Of a stretch of 64,000 nucleotides of DNA, positions 43,247-51,971 are shown in pieces. The position numbers and the translations under genes were made by a program. Position 1 is the stretch's first letter; every line of letters begins with the position of its first letter. The notes beneath the pieces are model-generated. The model searched no databases. It was not told the DNA's origin and was given only the letters and a program-made list of their open reading frames with translations. The stretch is taken from assembly GCF_042657065.1 (NCBI RefSeq), contig NZ_JBHSNF010000001.1, forward strand, positions 992,001-1,056,000, read 5' to 3'. The DNA is from Rhodanobacter ginsengisoli. Lineage in GTDB: Bacteria; Pseudomonadota; Gammaproteobacteria; Xanthomonadales; Rhodanobacteraceae.

Positions 43247-44719
43247 GTGCCGGTCGGGTGGGGGAACCCGGCGTTGCAGGGGAGGGGAGATGATGGTGCA
43301 GGGCGGACGAACCATGGCTTGTCGCCGGACGCGCGCTTGAAGCGGGCCTCGTCCAGTCGCGCCCGGCGCAAGCACCATTCGGCCGGCGATGCGGCCCACG
43401 CCGTGCGCGCGCTGCTGGGCAGCGCGATCGAGGCGCATCGGGGCGGTCAGCTGGATACCGCGGAGATGCTCTACCGCAGGACGCTGCAGATGCAGGCCGG
43501 GCAGGCCGATGCCCTGCATTTTCTGGGTGTGTTGTGTCATCAGCGCAGTCGCAGCGACGAGGGCATCAGGCTGATCCGGATGGCCTTGCGGGCGACTCCG
43601 CAACATGCCGATGCGCACAACAACCTGGGCAACATCCACAAGGAAACCGGAAACCTCGTCGAGGCCGAGACCTGCTATCGCAGCGCGCTGGCGTGCAATG
43701 CGCAGCAACACGATGCCTTGAGCAACCTGGCGCTGGTGCTGGAGGCAAGGCAGCGGCCGGACGAGGCGTTCGAGGCCTATGCCGCCCTGCTGGCGCAGGC
43801 ACCGCAACTGGCGCGTGCGCACTACCTGATGGGGATGTACCTGCGCAGCCACGTACGCACCATCGAGGACGTGGAGCAGGCGGTGGTGTGTTTCCGGAAT
43901 GCCGTTCGCTGCGACGGCGCGAATGTGCGCGCGCTCGATGCGCTGGGCGTCGCGCTGTACATGCTCGGACGTCGCGACGAGGCGATCGGGGTCTATCGTG
44001 ACTGGCTCGTGCGCGAGCCATCCAACCCGGTGCCGCGGCACATGCTCGCCGCCTGCGGCGGTGAGACGGCGCCGCCACGGGCGGACGATGACTATGTTCG
44101 CAATGTGTTCGACGGATTCGCCGAAAGTTTCGATGAGCAGCTGCTGAAGAATCTCGACTACCGTGCTCCCCGGATCCTGGTGGACGCATTGAACGCCGTA
44201 CTCGATCCTCCCGCCGGTGTGCTGGACGTGCTCGATGCCGGCTGCGGGACGGGGCTGTGCGGTCCGTTGATCAGGCCGCATGCGCGGCGACTGGGCGGTG
44301 TGGATCTTTCCGGCGGCATGGTCGAGAAGGCGCGCCAGCGCGGCGGCTACGACGAGCTGGTGGTGGCCGAGCTCACCGCCTACCTGCAGGCCAATCCGGG
44401 GGCGTGGGATGTGGTGCTGTCCGCCGACACCCTGGTCTATTTCGGTGATCTGCTGCCAATATTGTCGGCCGCACATGCGACGCTGCGGCCTGGTGGCTGG
44501 GTCGCGTTCACGCTGGAGGCGATGGAGGGTGACGGGGATCGCGTCGAATTGTCATCCAGCGGACGTTATCGTCATACCCGCCGCCACGTGGAACGGGTGC
44601 TGGCCGCGGTCGGCTTCGGCCGGGTGAATATCGCGACCTCGTCGTTGCGCAAGGAGGTGGGCAAGCCGGTGGCTGGATGGGTGGTGCTGGCGCGGCGCAG
44701 GCCGCCGGGCAGTGAGTGA
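43247..44719 (+). CDS. TPR-repeat protein fused to a SAM methyltransferase domain
   Basis: 490 residues if the GTG at 43247 is used; the first 30 residues look weak and a TTG at 43337 is an alternative. Residues 50-290 hold about six TPR units (for example DALHFLGVLCHQ, DAHNNLGNIHKE, DALSNLALVLEA). Residues 300-485 form a class I methyltransferase, with LDAGCGTGLCGPL near 330 and a SADTLVYFGDL segment. Substrate unknown. It lies between PAAR and VgrG, a position often used by adaptors, chaperones and effectors, but it shows no effector-specific feature. Confidence 0.8.
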   Translation: MPVGWGNPALQGRGDDGAGRTNHGLSPDARLKRASSSRARRKHHSAGDAAHAVRALLGSAIEAHRGGQLDTAEMLYRRTLQMQAGQADALHFLGVLCHQRSRSDEGIRLIRMALRATPQHADAHNNLGNIHKETGNLVEAETCYRSALACNAQQHDALSNLALVLEARQRPDEAFEAYAALLAQAPQLARAHYLMGMYLRSHVRTIEDVEQAVVCFRNAVRCDGANVRALDALGVALYMLGRRDEAIGVYRDWLVREPSNPVPRHMLAACGGETAPPRADDDYVRNVFDGFAESFDEQLLKNLDYRAPRILVDALNAVLDPPAGVLDVLDAGCGTGLCGPLIRPHARRLGGVDLSGGMVEKARQRGGYDELVVAELTAYLQANPGAWDVVLSADTLVYFGDLLPILSAAHATLRPGGWVAFTLEAMEGDGDRVELSSSGRYRHTRRHVERVLAAVGFGRVNIATSSLRKEVGKPVAGWVVLARRRPPGSE

Positions 44720-44938
44720 GGGTGGCCGCGACCGGCAAGCGGGACCGGTGCCGATCCGGCGCCGTCGATCGGTGCCGGGTTCAACGACATCGGGGCAAGG
44801 ATCTGGCCACGGGAAATACTTCTCCCATGGGCGGATCGACAGCGCACAGGCGGCGAGTGGGCCTCCCGCAAGTGATGTGGATATGGTAAACAGACAGGAT
44901 CGCAAGGCCGCAATCGCGGGCTCGCTGGGGAGATTTGT

Positions 44939-46927
44939 ATGACGCATCGAATGACACTGAAGTCAGACCTCGGTGACAAACTGCTGCCCGCAAGCCTGTC
45001 GGGCAGCGAGCAGCTTGGCAGGCTGTTTTCGTACCAGCTGAAGCTGCTCAGCAAGGACGGCGAGATCAAGTTGCTCGGTCTGCTCGGCAGCTCGATGACG
45101 GTGACGTTCGAGGCAGACAACTACAAACGTCATTTCAACGGCATCGTCTCGGAAATATCGCAGACCGGATTTGACAGCTTCGGCGACCAGCGTCACGCCG
45201 AGTATTCGGTGACGCTGGTGCCCAAGGCATGGCTGTTGCTGCACAAGGTGGATTGCCGCATCTACACCAACATGTCGGTTCCCGACATCGTGAAAAGCGT
45301 ACTGGCGGAAATCGGCTACGGCGACGTCAGGGTGAGTCTCAGCGGGAGCTACGCCGCGCGGGAATACTGCGTGCAGTATCGCGAGGATTATTTCAATTTC
45401 ATCAGTCGCCTGATGGAACAGGAAGGCATCTACTATTTCTTCCAGCACACGGATGGCGTGCATACCATGGTGCTGGCGGACTCGCTCGGCGCGCATGCCA
45501 CGACCAGCGGATTCGCCGAACTGCCCTATCGGCCCCAGACGGCGGGAAGCCGTGCGGCAACGGAAGTGGCGGTCACCGATTTCGCGTCGGCGCGTTCGGT
45601 GCAGACAACCAAGTACTCCCTGACCGACTACGACCCGCTCAAGCCGAAGACCTCCCTGCTTGGCGTCGAGACGATCAGCAACGCGGATGACAACCATCCG
45701 GTGCCCGGTCTCGAATCGTTCGACTTCCCCGGGGATCACGAGTTGAGCGATGCCGGCAAGCACTATGCGCAGGTTCGCCTCGAGGCGATCAACGTGCCGC
45801 AGTCGCAATGCTCGGGTGCGACCAATGCCAGCGGCCTGCTGACCGGTGCGCTGTTCAAGCTGGCGAAATTTCCGCGCAACGAACTGAATCAGGAATACCT
45901 GGTCACCGGGTCGACGGTGCACATCGAGAGTGCCCAGGGCACTTCCGGGCAGCAGGATGGCGAACAGTTCTTCTGCAATTTTTCGGTGATCCGGAGCCGG
46001 CAGCCGTTCCGCACCATGCCGACCGCGGTGAAGCCGATGATCGTGGGCCTGCAGACAGCCGTGGTGGCCGGCAGCGAGACCGCCGAAGACATTTCCGTGG
46101 ACAAGTACGGGCGCATCCAGGTGACGTTTCACTGGAACAAGCCGGACAAGAAGAACGCGCACATTTCCTGTCCGGTCAGGGTGGCTTCCTCCTGGGCCGG
46201 CAAGAACTGGGGCGCGGTGCATATTCCCCGCGTCGGCCAGGAAGTGGTGATCAGTTTCCTCGAGGGCGATCCGGATCGGCCGCTGGTGATCGGCAGCGTC
46301 TACAACGCGGACAACATGCCGCCGTACACCCTGCCTGACAACAAGACGCAGAGCGGCATCAAGAGCCGCAGCCATGAGGGCGGTGCCGCAGAGGATTTCA
46401 ACGAAATCCGCTTCGAGGACAAGAAGGGCAGCGAGGAGCTGTTCCTGCATGCGCAGAAGGACATGCGCGAGGAGGTGGAGAACGACCACTTCGTGGACAT
46501 CGATCACGATGAAACGGTCAACATCAAGAACGATCAGACCGAAAACATCAAGCATGATCGCAAGCTGACCGTGGGCAACGACGACAAGCTCGACGTCACC
46601 CAGAACGCGACCAGCACGATCGGACAGAAATTCAAGCTCAGCGCCGGCACCGAGATCCAGCTGGTTACGGGAGCGTCCAGCCTCGTGATGAAGAGCGACG
46701 GCACGATCGAGATCAAGGGCGTCACCATCAAGATCAACGGCGACGCAACGATGGCGCTCAAGGCTGGCGCGACGATGGACGTCACCTCGGGTGCGCCGAT
46801 GAAGGTGCATTCCGACGCCATGATGGAGGTGTCTTCCAGTGGCATGACGACGGTCAAAGGGAGCGTGCTGATGCTGAAGGGCGACGGCATGGCGCAGTTG
46901 TCCGGCGGCATCATCATGATCGGGTAG
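44939..46927 (+). CDS. vgrG: T6SS spike protein VgrG
   Basis: Trimeric needle tip, 662 residues. The gp27-like part covers 1-380 (QYREDYFNFISRLMEQEGIYYFFQH). The gp5 OB-fold has the signature GRIQVTFHW, CPVRVASSWAGKNWG and IPRVGQEVVISFLEGDPDRPLVIGSVYN. A repeat-rich C-terminal beta-helix with many NIKND/TVKG-type repeats follows and ends in GGIIMIG. No C-terminal effector domain. GGGGAG lies just before the ATG. It presumably carries the PAAR protein encoded upstream. Confidence 0.96.
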   Translation: MTHRMTLKSDLGDKLLPASLSGSEQLGRLFSYQLKLLSKDGEIKLLGLLGSSMTVTFEADNYKRHFNGIVSEISQTGFDSFGDQRHAEYSVTLVPKAWLLLHKVDCRIYTNMSVPDIVKSVLAEIGYGDVRVSLSGSYAAREYCVQYREDYFNFISRLMEQEGIYYFFQHTDGVHTMVLADSLGAHATTSGFAELPYRPQTAGSRAATEVAVTDFASARSVQTTKYSLTDYDPLKPKTSLLGVETISNADDNHPVPGLESFDFPGDHELSDAGKHYAQVRLEAINVPQSQCSGATNASGLLTGALFKLAKFPRNELNQEYLVTGSTVHIESAQGTSGQQDGEQFFCNFSVIRSRQPFRTMPTAVKPMIVGLQTAVVAGSETAEDISVDKYGRIQVTFHWNKPDKKNAHISCPVRVASSWAGKNWGAVHIPRVGQEVVISFLEGDPDRPLVIGSVYNADNMPPYTLPDNKTQSGIKSRSHEGGAAEDFNEIRFEDKKGSEELFLHAQKDMREEVENDHFVDIDHDETVNIKNDQTENIKHDRKLTVGNDDKLDVTQNATSTIGQKFKLSAGTEIQLVTGASSLVMKSDGTIEIKGVTIKINGDATMALKAGATMDVTSGAPMKVHSDAMMEVSSSGMTTVKGSVLMLKGDGMAQLSGGIIMIG

Positions 46928-46943
46928 GCGGGAGAACGCGTCG

Positions 46944-47492
46944 ATGTCAGCAATCATGCAAGCGTCAATCCAGATGGAACTGTCCGAACCGGCCAGTGCC
47001 CTGCTCAAGCCGGACATGACGGCTCAGACGGCGGTGCAGACGCTGGTCGGCGCCGGCCAGGTGCAGGACGCGCTGAAACTGCTCGCCCGGCTGCTGCCCA
47101 AGCGCTATGCGGTGGCCTGGTTGTGCCAGTGTGCGCGTGACCAGGTGCTGGATCCCGAGGACAAGGCGGGCGCCTCGCTCGCCGAAAAATGGGTGCGTGA
47201 GCCGAACGAAAGCAACCGGCGGGCAGCATTCGAGTTCGCCAGCGCGGGCGGCTACAAATCGGCAGGTGCGTGGGTCGCGGCGGCGGCGGGGTGGTCCGGG
47301 GGCAGTCTGGCGCCGGCTTCGCAGGAGACCGCCGTTCCACCCGCGGATCACCTGACCGCCTGCGCGGTGGTGGCAGCGATCAACATGCTGGCGGCCCTGG
47401 TGATTGACAAATTCGAGGCCCGGCGCGCCAGTTTCATCGAGCCGGCACTGAATCTGCTCAACGCCGGAGGTTCCGCCACGGGCGGCACCTGA
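46944..47492 (+). CDS. T6SS-linked hypothetical protein (DUF6931-like)
   Basis: 182 residues, no signal peptide. Starts 16 nt after vgrG. It is mainly alpha-helical and Ala-rich, with the segment QVQDALKLLARLLPKRYAVAWLCQCARD and a second helical region CAVVAAINMLAALVIDKFEA. It resembles a small domain family (DUF6931 as I recall it) that recurs beside vgrG and FHA genes in T6SS clusters. Its position suggests a chaperone, adaptor or immunity-like role; there is no catalytic motif. Confidence 0.6.
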   Translation: MSAIMQASIQMELSEPASALLKPDMTAQTAVQTLVGAGQVQDALKLLARLLPKRYAVAWLCQCARDQVLDPEDKAGASLAEKWVREPNESNRRAAFEFASAGGYKSAGAWVAAAAGWSGGSLAPASQETAVPPADHLTACAVVAAINMLAALVIDKFEARRASFIEPALNLLNAGGSATGGT

Positions 47493-47763
47493 GACGCTCG
47501 CAGCGGGCTTCCGCGGCTTGCCCGGCAACGGGATGGACGATACGATGGCGAGGGGTAGTTCCGGGGTGTATTGCCGAGTGGTCCGTCGGCCTCGATGTGG
47601 GATTTCGTCGTTATGGGCAGCCATGCCGAACGGCGGGCGGTTCCATCGTTCGTGAACGATCGGTCAGGCTGGAATTTTCGGGATGCCCGGCTGATTGCAT
47701 GTGTAGCGGTGATTCATCCGTCACCGTCCTGGTTGGCTGATTGTTGCAAGGGGAAACAAGAGC

Positions 47764-49125
47764 GTGCCGATGTCGCAGACCCTGATCCTTGCAGTCGCTG
47801 GCCATCAGGCTGCCCAATTCGGCAGCCGTAGCAGCAGGAAGTTCGAGGCCGCTGGCGGAAGCATCGGTCGTTCGGAGGACTGCGACTGGGTGCTGAGCGC
47901 CTCGGGGGTGTCTCGCGTGCACGCGATGATCCGCTTCCTCAATGGCATGTATTTCATCGAGGACCGCAGTACCAACGGCATGCTTCTGAATGACGCGCCG
48001 CTGGTCAAGGGCGATCCCTCCGCGCTGAAGGATGGCGACCGCTTGCTGATCGATACCTTCGAAGTGGAGGTTCGTCTGCAGGATGCCGGTGCCGCGTCGG
48101 CGATGCCCGATCTGCTTGAGCCCGCGGCGGCAAGGGCGCCGGCAGCCGGTTCGGCCGCCATGTCGCTGGACCCGCTGGACTTCGGACTGCTTGATTCGAC
48201 TCCGCGTGCCGCGCCCGGTCAGCCATCGGCTGCCATTCCGATGGACGCGGAGCTGATTCCCGACAGCATCGGCAAGAGCACCGGTAGCGAGCTCGATCCG
48301 CTGAGTTTTCTGGGGCCGGCCGGTACCTCGTCCGGACTCCTGTCCGGTGCCACCACCGGCAATGCCAGTTCCAATTGGAATCATTCGGCGAGCACGGAAG
48401 ATTATTTCCGTCCGCCGATGACCATCGATCAGCGGCAGCCGGACGCCCTCCCGGAGAACTGGGACCTGACGATGGGCGACTTCTCGTCGCCACCCGCCTC
48501 GTCGAGCTCGGTGTCCGGCCAGCCGGCACAGGCTCCGGTGCCGGCACAACGACCCGTCGCGGCGTCGGCTGCGGTGGCCATCGCAGGCACCACACTGCCA
48601 CCGGACGTGGACGAGATATTCCGTGTCGTGGTCGACGGGGTCATGGATGTCCTGCGTGCGCGCGCCGAGATCAAGAATACGTTCCGGTTGCCGGTCACGA
48701 TCATCCAGCGTTCCGAAAACAACCCGTTGAAATTCGCACCGACACCGGACGAGGCGCTGCAGAAAATCATGGCGCCGTCGAATGGCGCTTTCATGTCCGG
48801 CACGGCGGCGTTCCAGGATGCCTTCGACGATATCCGTTGCCACCAGATGGCCATGCTTGCGGGAGTGCGGGCGGCGTTCGAATCGCTGTTGGTGCATTTC
48901 AATCCCGACCGTTTCGAGCAGGAGGCGGATGGCGGCTCGAAGCGTTCGGCCTTCGCCGGCAAGGGCAAGTACTGGGAAAGGTACCGGGAACATTTCGACG
49001 GGCTGTCACGGGATCCCGACGAATGCTTTCGCCGGCTGTTCGGTGACGAGTTCGCGCGAGCCTATGAAGAACAGTTGTCACGCCTGAAATCGGCGCGGAG
49101 AATGCAGCAGTCGAAACATCACTAG
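47764..49125 (+). CDS. tagH: T6SS FHA-domain protein TagH/Fha
   Basis: 453 residues. The N-terminal FHA domain (about 25-95) has the phosphothreonine-binding residues GRSEDCDWVL, SRVHAMIRF and RSTNGMLLND. A flexible Pro/Ser/Ala-rich centre follows, then the T6SS-specific C-terminal domain (about 280-440; FRLPVTIIQRSENNPLKFAP). In the threonine-phosphorylation pathway, PpkA phosphorylates Fha and PppA reverses this. GTG 47764 is 10 nt after AAGGGG; ATG 47770 is an alternative start. Confidence 0.92.
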   Translation: MPMSQTLILAVAGHQAAQFGSRSSRKFEAAGGSIGRSEDCDWVLSASGVSRVHAMIRFLNGMYFIEDRSTNGMLLNDAPLVKGDPSALKDGDRLLIDTFEVEVRLQDAGAASAMPDLLEPAAARAPAAGSAAMSLDPLDFGLLDSTPRAAPGQPSAAIPMDAELIPDSIGKSTGSELDPLSFLGPAGTSSGLLSGATTGNASSNWNHSASTEDYFRPPMTIDQRQPDALPENWDLTMGDFSSPPASSSSVSGQPAQAPVPAQRPVAASAAVAIAGTTLPPDVDEIFRVVVDGVMDVLRARAEIKNTFRLPVTIIQRSENNPLKFAPTPDEALQKIMAPSNGAFMSGTAAFQDAFDDIRCHQMAMLAGVRAAFESLLVHFNPDRFEQEADGGSKRSAFAGKGKYWERYREHFDGLSRDPDECFRRLFGDEFARAYEEQLSRLKSARRMQQSKHH

Positions 49126-49253
49126 GGCGCCGGGGGGCGCTGTAGTCGCAGGAAGGAAACATCCAAGGGACGCGTTGGCAGGCCGCATGCCGTCGACGCC
49201 GGAATACCCGGCAGCGCAGCCGGATGAAATTCTCACAGGGGCGGGCGCGACGC

Positions 49254-50591
49254 ATGACGGATAACAACAAGGTCGTCTGGAGCGAAGGACTATTCCTTCG
49301 TCCCCAGCATCTGCAACAGCAGGAACGTTACCTCGAACGTTTCGTCGAACTGCGCGCCGGCAGCCTGCGTCCCTACACCTGGGGCTTCTCGGAGCTGGAA
49401 CTCGAGACCGATCTGCTGGCCATCGGCAAACTGGGCATCAAGCGCGCGCGGGGCGTGTTCCCGGATGGCACGCCTTTCTCGATGCCGGGCGACGATCCCT
49501 TGCCTCTGGCGCTGGAGGTCGACGGCAACTGGCGCGACCAGACCGTCTTTCTCACCCTGCCGTTGCGCTCGCCGGCCCAGCCCGACAGCGGTCGCCCCGA
49601 CGCGCCGGCCGAGAAACTGTTTCGCTTCCGGGTACGGGAAACAGAGGTGCGCGATGCCTCCGGCAGCGTCGACGGGCTGACCCCGCTGGAAGTGGGGGGA
49701 CTCAACAGCCGTCTGTTGCCGCAGTCGCAGCCGCTGGAAGGCCTGGCCCAGATTCCGCTGGCACGGATCGTCGAGTGCCGCTCCGACCGACGCGTCATCC
49801 TCGAGGAATCCTTCATGCCGACGGCGCTGAGCTGCCATGCGGCACCGCGCCTGACGACATTCCTCACCGAATTGCTGGGCCTGCTGCATCAGCGCGGCGA
49901 GGCGCTGGCCAGCCGGGTGGCAGTGACCGATCGCGGTGGCGCGGCCGAAATCGCCGATTTCCTGCTGCTGCAGGTGGTGAACCGCTACCAGCCACTGATC
50001 GCACATCTGGCTGCGGCGCCGATCCTGCATCCAGAGGATTTCTACCGGGTGCTGGCCGGCATGGCCGGCGAGTTGTCCACCTTCACCGTGGCCGGCAAGC
50101 GCCCGCCGGCGTTTCCGCCGTATCGGCACGAGGCGCTGTACGAAAGCTTCGAGCCGCTGATCGTGGCGCTGCGCAACAGCCTGAGCGCGGTGATGGAGCA
50201 GACCGCGATCCCGATCCCGCTGCAGCAGCGCAAATTCGGCGTGTGGGTTGCCGTGGTGCCGGACCTGAGCCTGATCGACACCGCTGCCTTCGTGCTGGCG
50301 GCCAAGGCCGATCTCAAGTCCGAGGACCTGCGGCGACAGTTGCCGGCGCAGTCGAAGATCGGTCCGGTGGAGAAGATCCGCGACCTGGTGAACCTGCAAT
50401 TGCCGGGCATTCCGGTCACGCCGATGCCGGTGGCGCCGCGCCAGATCCCGTACAACTCCGGCTACCTGTATTTCGAGTTCGACAAGAATTCGCCGATGTG
50501 GCGGGCGCTGAAGACGTCCGGCGGCATCGCCTTCCATTTCGGTGGCGAGTTCGCCGGTCTCGACCTGCAACTGTGGGCGATCAGAGGTTGA
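49254..50591 (+). CDS. tssK: T6SS baseplate-membrane connector TssK
   Basis: 445 residues, beginning MTDNNKVVWSEGLFLRPQHLQQQERY, the standard TssK N-terminus, which decides the ATG at 49254 over the upstream 49224. Other conserved segments are PTALSCHAAPRLTTFLTELLGL and PRQIPYNSGYLYFEFDKNSPMW near the end. TssK forms trimers that link the baseplate to TssL and TssM. The gene is followed after 4 nt by tssL. Confidence 0.96.
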   Translation: MTDNNKVVWSEGLFLRPQHLQQQERYLERFVELRAGSLRPYTWGFSELELETDLLAIGKLGIKRARGVFPDGTPFSMPGDDPLPLALEVDGNWRDQTVFLTLPLRSPAQPDSGRPDAPAEKLFRFRVRETEVRDASGSVDGLTPLEVGGLNSRLLPQSQPLEGLAQIPLARIVECRSDRRVILEESFMPTALSCHAAPRLTTFLTELLGLLHQRGEALASRVAVTDRGGAAEIADFLLLQVVNRYQPLIAHLAAAPILHPEDFYRVLAGMAGELSTFTVAGKRPPAFPPYRHEALYESFEPLIVALRNSLSAVMEQTAIPIPLQQRKFGVWVAVVPDLSLIDTAAFVLAAKADLKSEDLRRQLPAQSKIGPVEKIRDLVNLQLPGIPVTPMPVAPRQIPYNSGYLYFEFDKNSPMWRALKTSGGIAFHFGGEFAGLDLQLWAIRG

Positions 50592-50595
50592 GCGC

Positions 50596-51966
50596 ATGAG
50601 CAGCAACGGTCCCAAGGGCCCCAACGACGACGATCCCCTGCGCGACGCGACGGTAGTCCGGCCGCGCTCCGGGGCGACACCCGCCGCACCGCCCCCGTCT
50701 GCGGCAGCCGCTCCGAAACCGGCCGTCGCGCAGCCGCGTGGCCCGGCGCCGCGTGCCGACGCCGTGCCGACGGCGGCGATCAGCGATTTTCTCGGCGGCG
50801 GATTGAACGCGCTGGTCCAGGCGGCCAGTCCATTGCTGCTGCTGGCGGTGCAGTTGCGCAACAGCGTGTCGCAGCCGGATGCCGCTCACCTGCGCGACCA
50901 GGTGATCGCACAGGTGCGCCAGTTCGAGAGCAACGCCCAGGCAGCCGGCATCGCGGCGCAGACGATCACCGCGGCGCGCTACGTGCTGTGCGCGACCCTG
51001 GACGAAGCGGTGATGAACACGCCATGGGGCGGCCAGAGCGGCTGGGCGGCGAAGACGCTGCTGGTGGTGTTCCACGGCGAGTCCTACGGCGGCGAGAAGT
51101 TCTTCGTCATCCTCGATCGCCTGTGCGCGGACTTTTCGCGCCACATCGATCTGATCGAGCTGATGTACATCTGCCTCGCCCTGGGCTTCGGCGGGCGTTA
51201 TCAGATCGAGGCCGACGGCCGCGCAAAACTGGCTGATATCCAGGAGGAGCTGTATCGCCGGATCAAGGCGCAGCGTGCCCCGGCGGCGGACGAGCTGGCG
51301 CCGCACTGGAAGGGCATCGAGGACCGGCGCAACCCGCTGGTCCGCTACGTGCCGCTGTGGGTGATCGTGGCAGCCGGCGCCTGCCTGTTGCTCGGGGCCT
51401 TCCTGTATTTCTATACGCGACTGAACGAGCTTTCCTCGCCGGTCAGCGCGCAGGTCGCGCAGATCGGGCTCAAGGGCGCCGTGCCGCCGGACGAGTCGCG
51501 ACTCCGGCAGGCGCAGCCGAAGGTCGAGCGCAAGAGCCTGAAGCAGCTGCTGGCTCCGCAGGAGCAGGCCGGTGCGCTGACCGTGGACGAAAAGCCGGAC
51601 GGATCGGCACTGGTGCGACTCAATGCGACCGCCATGTTCGCCTCCGGCGGCACCGAGGTTTCCGCGCGCCAGATTCCGATGCTGCACGCGATTACCGCGG
51701 CGCTGAACCAGGTGCCGGGGCGGGTGATCGTGGTCGGCCATACCGACGACCAGCCGGTGCATTCGTTGCGATTCAAGGACAACTACGCATTGTCGGCCGA
51801 ACGGGCGCGTGCGGTGCTGCAAATCCTGAGTCAGGGCATCGACAACCCCGGCAGGCTGGAATCCAGCGGGGCAGGAGCATCGCAACCGATCGCGCTGCCG
51901 CCCGACCTGCCGGCCAATCGCGCGCGCAACCGCCGCGTCGAAATCCTTTACAGCCCGGAGGACTGA
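50596..51966 (+). CDS. tssL: T6SS membrane protein TssL with OmpA-like C-terminus
   Basis: 456 residues. A Pro/Ala-rich tail of 60 residues precedes the DotU domain (about 65-235, with LCATLDEAVMNTPWGG and FFVILDRL). One transmembrane helix at about 255-275 follows, then an OmpA/MotB peptidoglycan-binding domain (about 330-456; VVGHTDDQPVHSLRFKDNYALSAERA). This is the extended 'evolved' TssL that anchors itself to the cell wall. Start ATG 50596; tssM begins 5 nt after its stop. Confidence 0.96.
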   Translation: MSSNGPKGPNDDDPLRDATVVRPRSGATPAAPPPSAAAAPKPAVAQPRGPAPRADAVPTAAISDFLGGGLNALVQAASPLLLLAVQLRNSVSQPDAAHLRDQVIAQVRQFESNAQAAGIAAQTITAARYVLCATLDEAVMNTPWGGQSGWAAKTLLVVFHGESYGGEKFFVILDRLCADFSRHIDLIELMYICLALGFGGRYQIEADGRAKLADIQEELYRRIKAQRAPAADELAPHWKGIEDRRNPLVRYVPLWVIVAAGACLLLGAFLYFYTRLNELSSPVSAQVAQIGLKGAVPPDESRLRQAQPKVERKSLKQLLAPQEQAGALTVDEKPDGSALVRLNATAMFASGGTEVSARQIPMLHAITAALNQVPGRVIVVGHTDDQPVHSLRFKDNYALSAERARAVLQILSQGIDNPGRLESSGAGASQPIALPPDLPANRARNRRVEILYSPED

Positions 51967-51971
51967 ACATC

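Noticed and set aside
46500..46920. Possible effector domain at the VgrG C-terminus
   Set aside because: The region is a regular beta-helix of short repeats ending at the normal position; no extra domain is fused.
47730..47747. Sigma-54-like TTGGCTGATTGTTGC upstream of tagH
   Set aside because: The GG and GC are separated by 9 nt, one short of the required 10, so it was not listed as a promoter.
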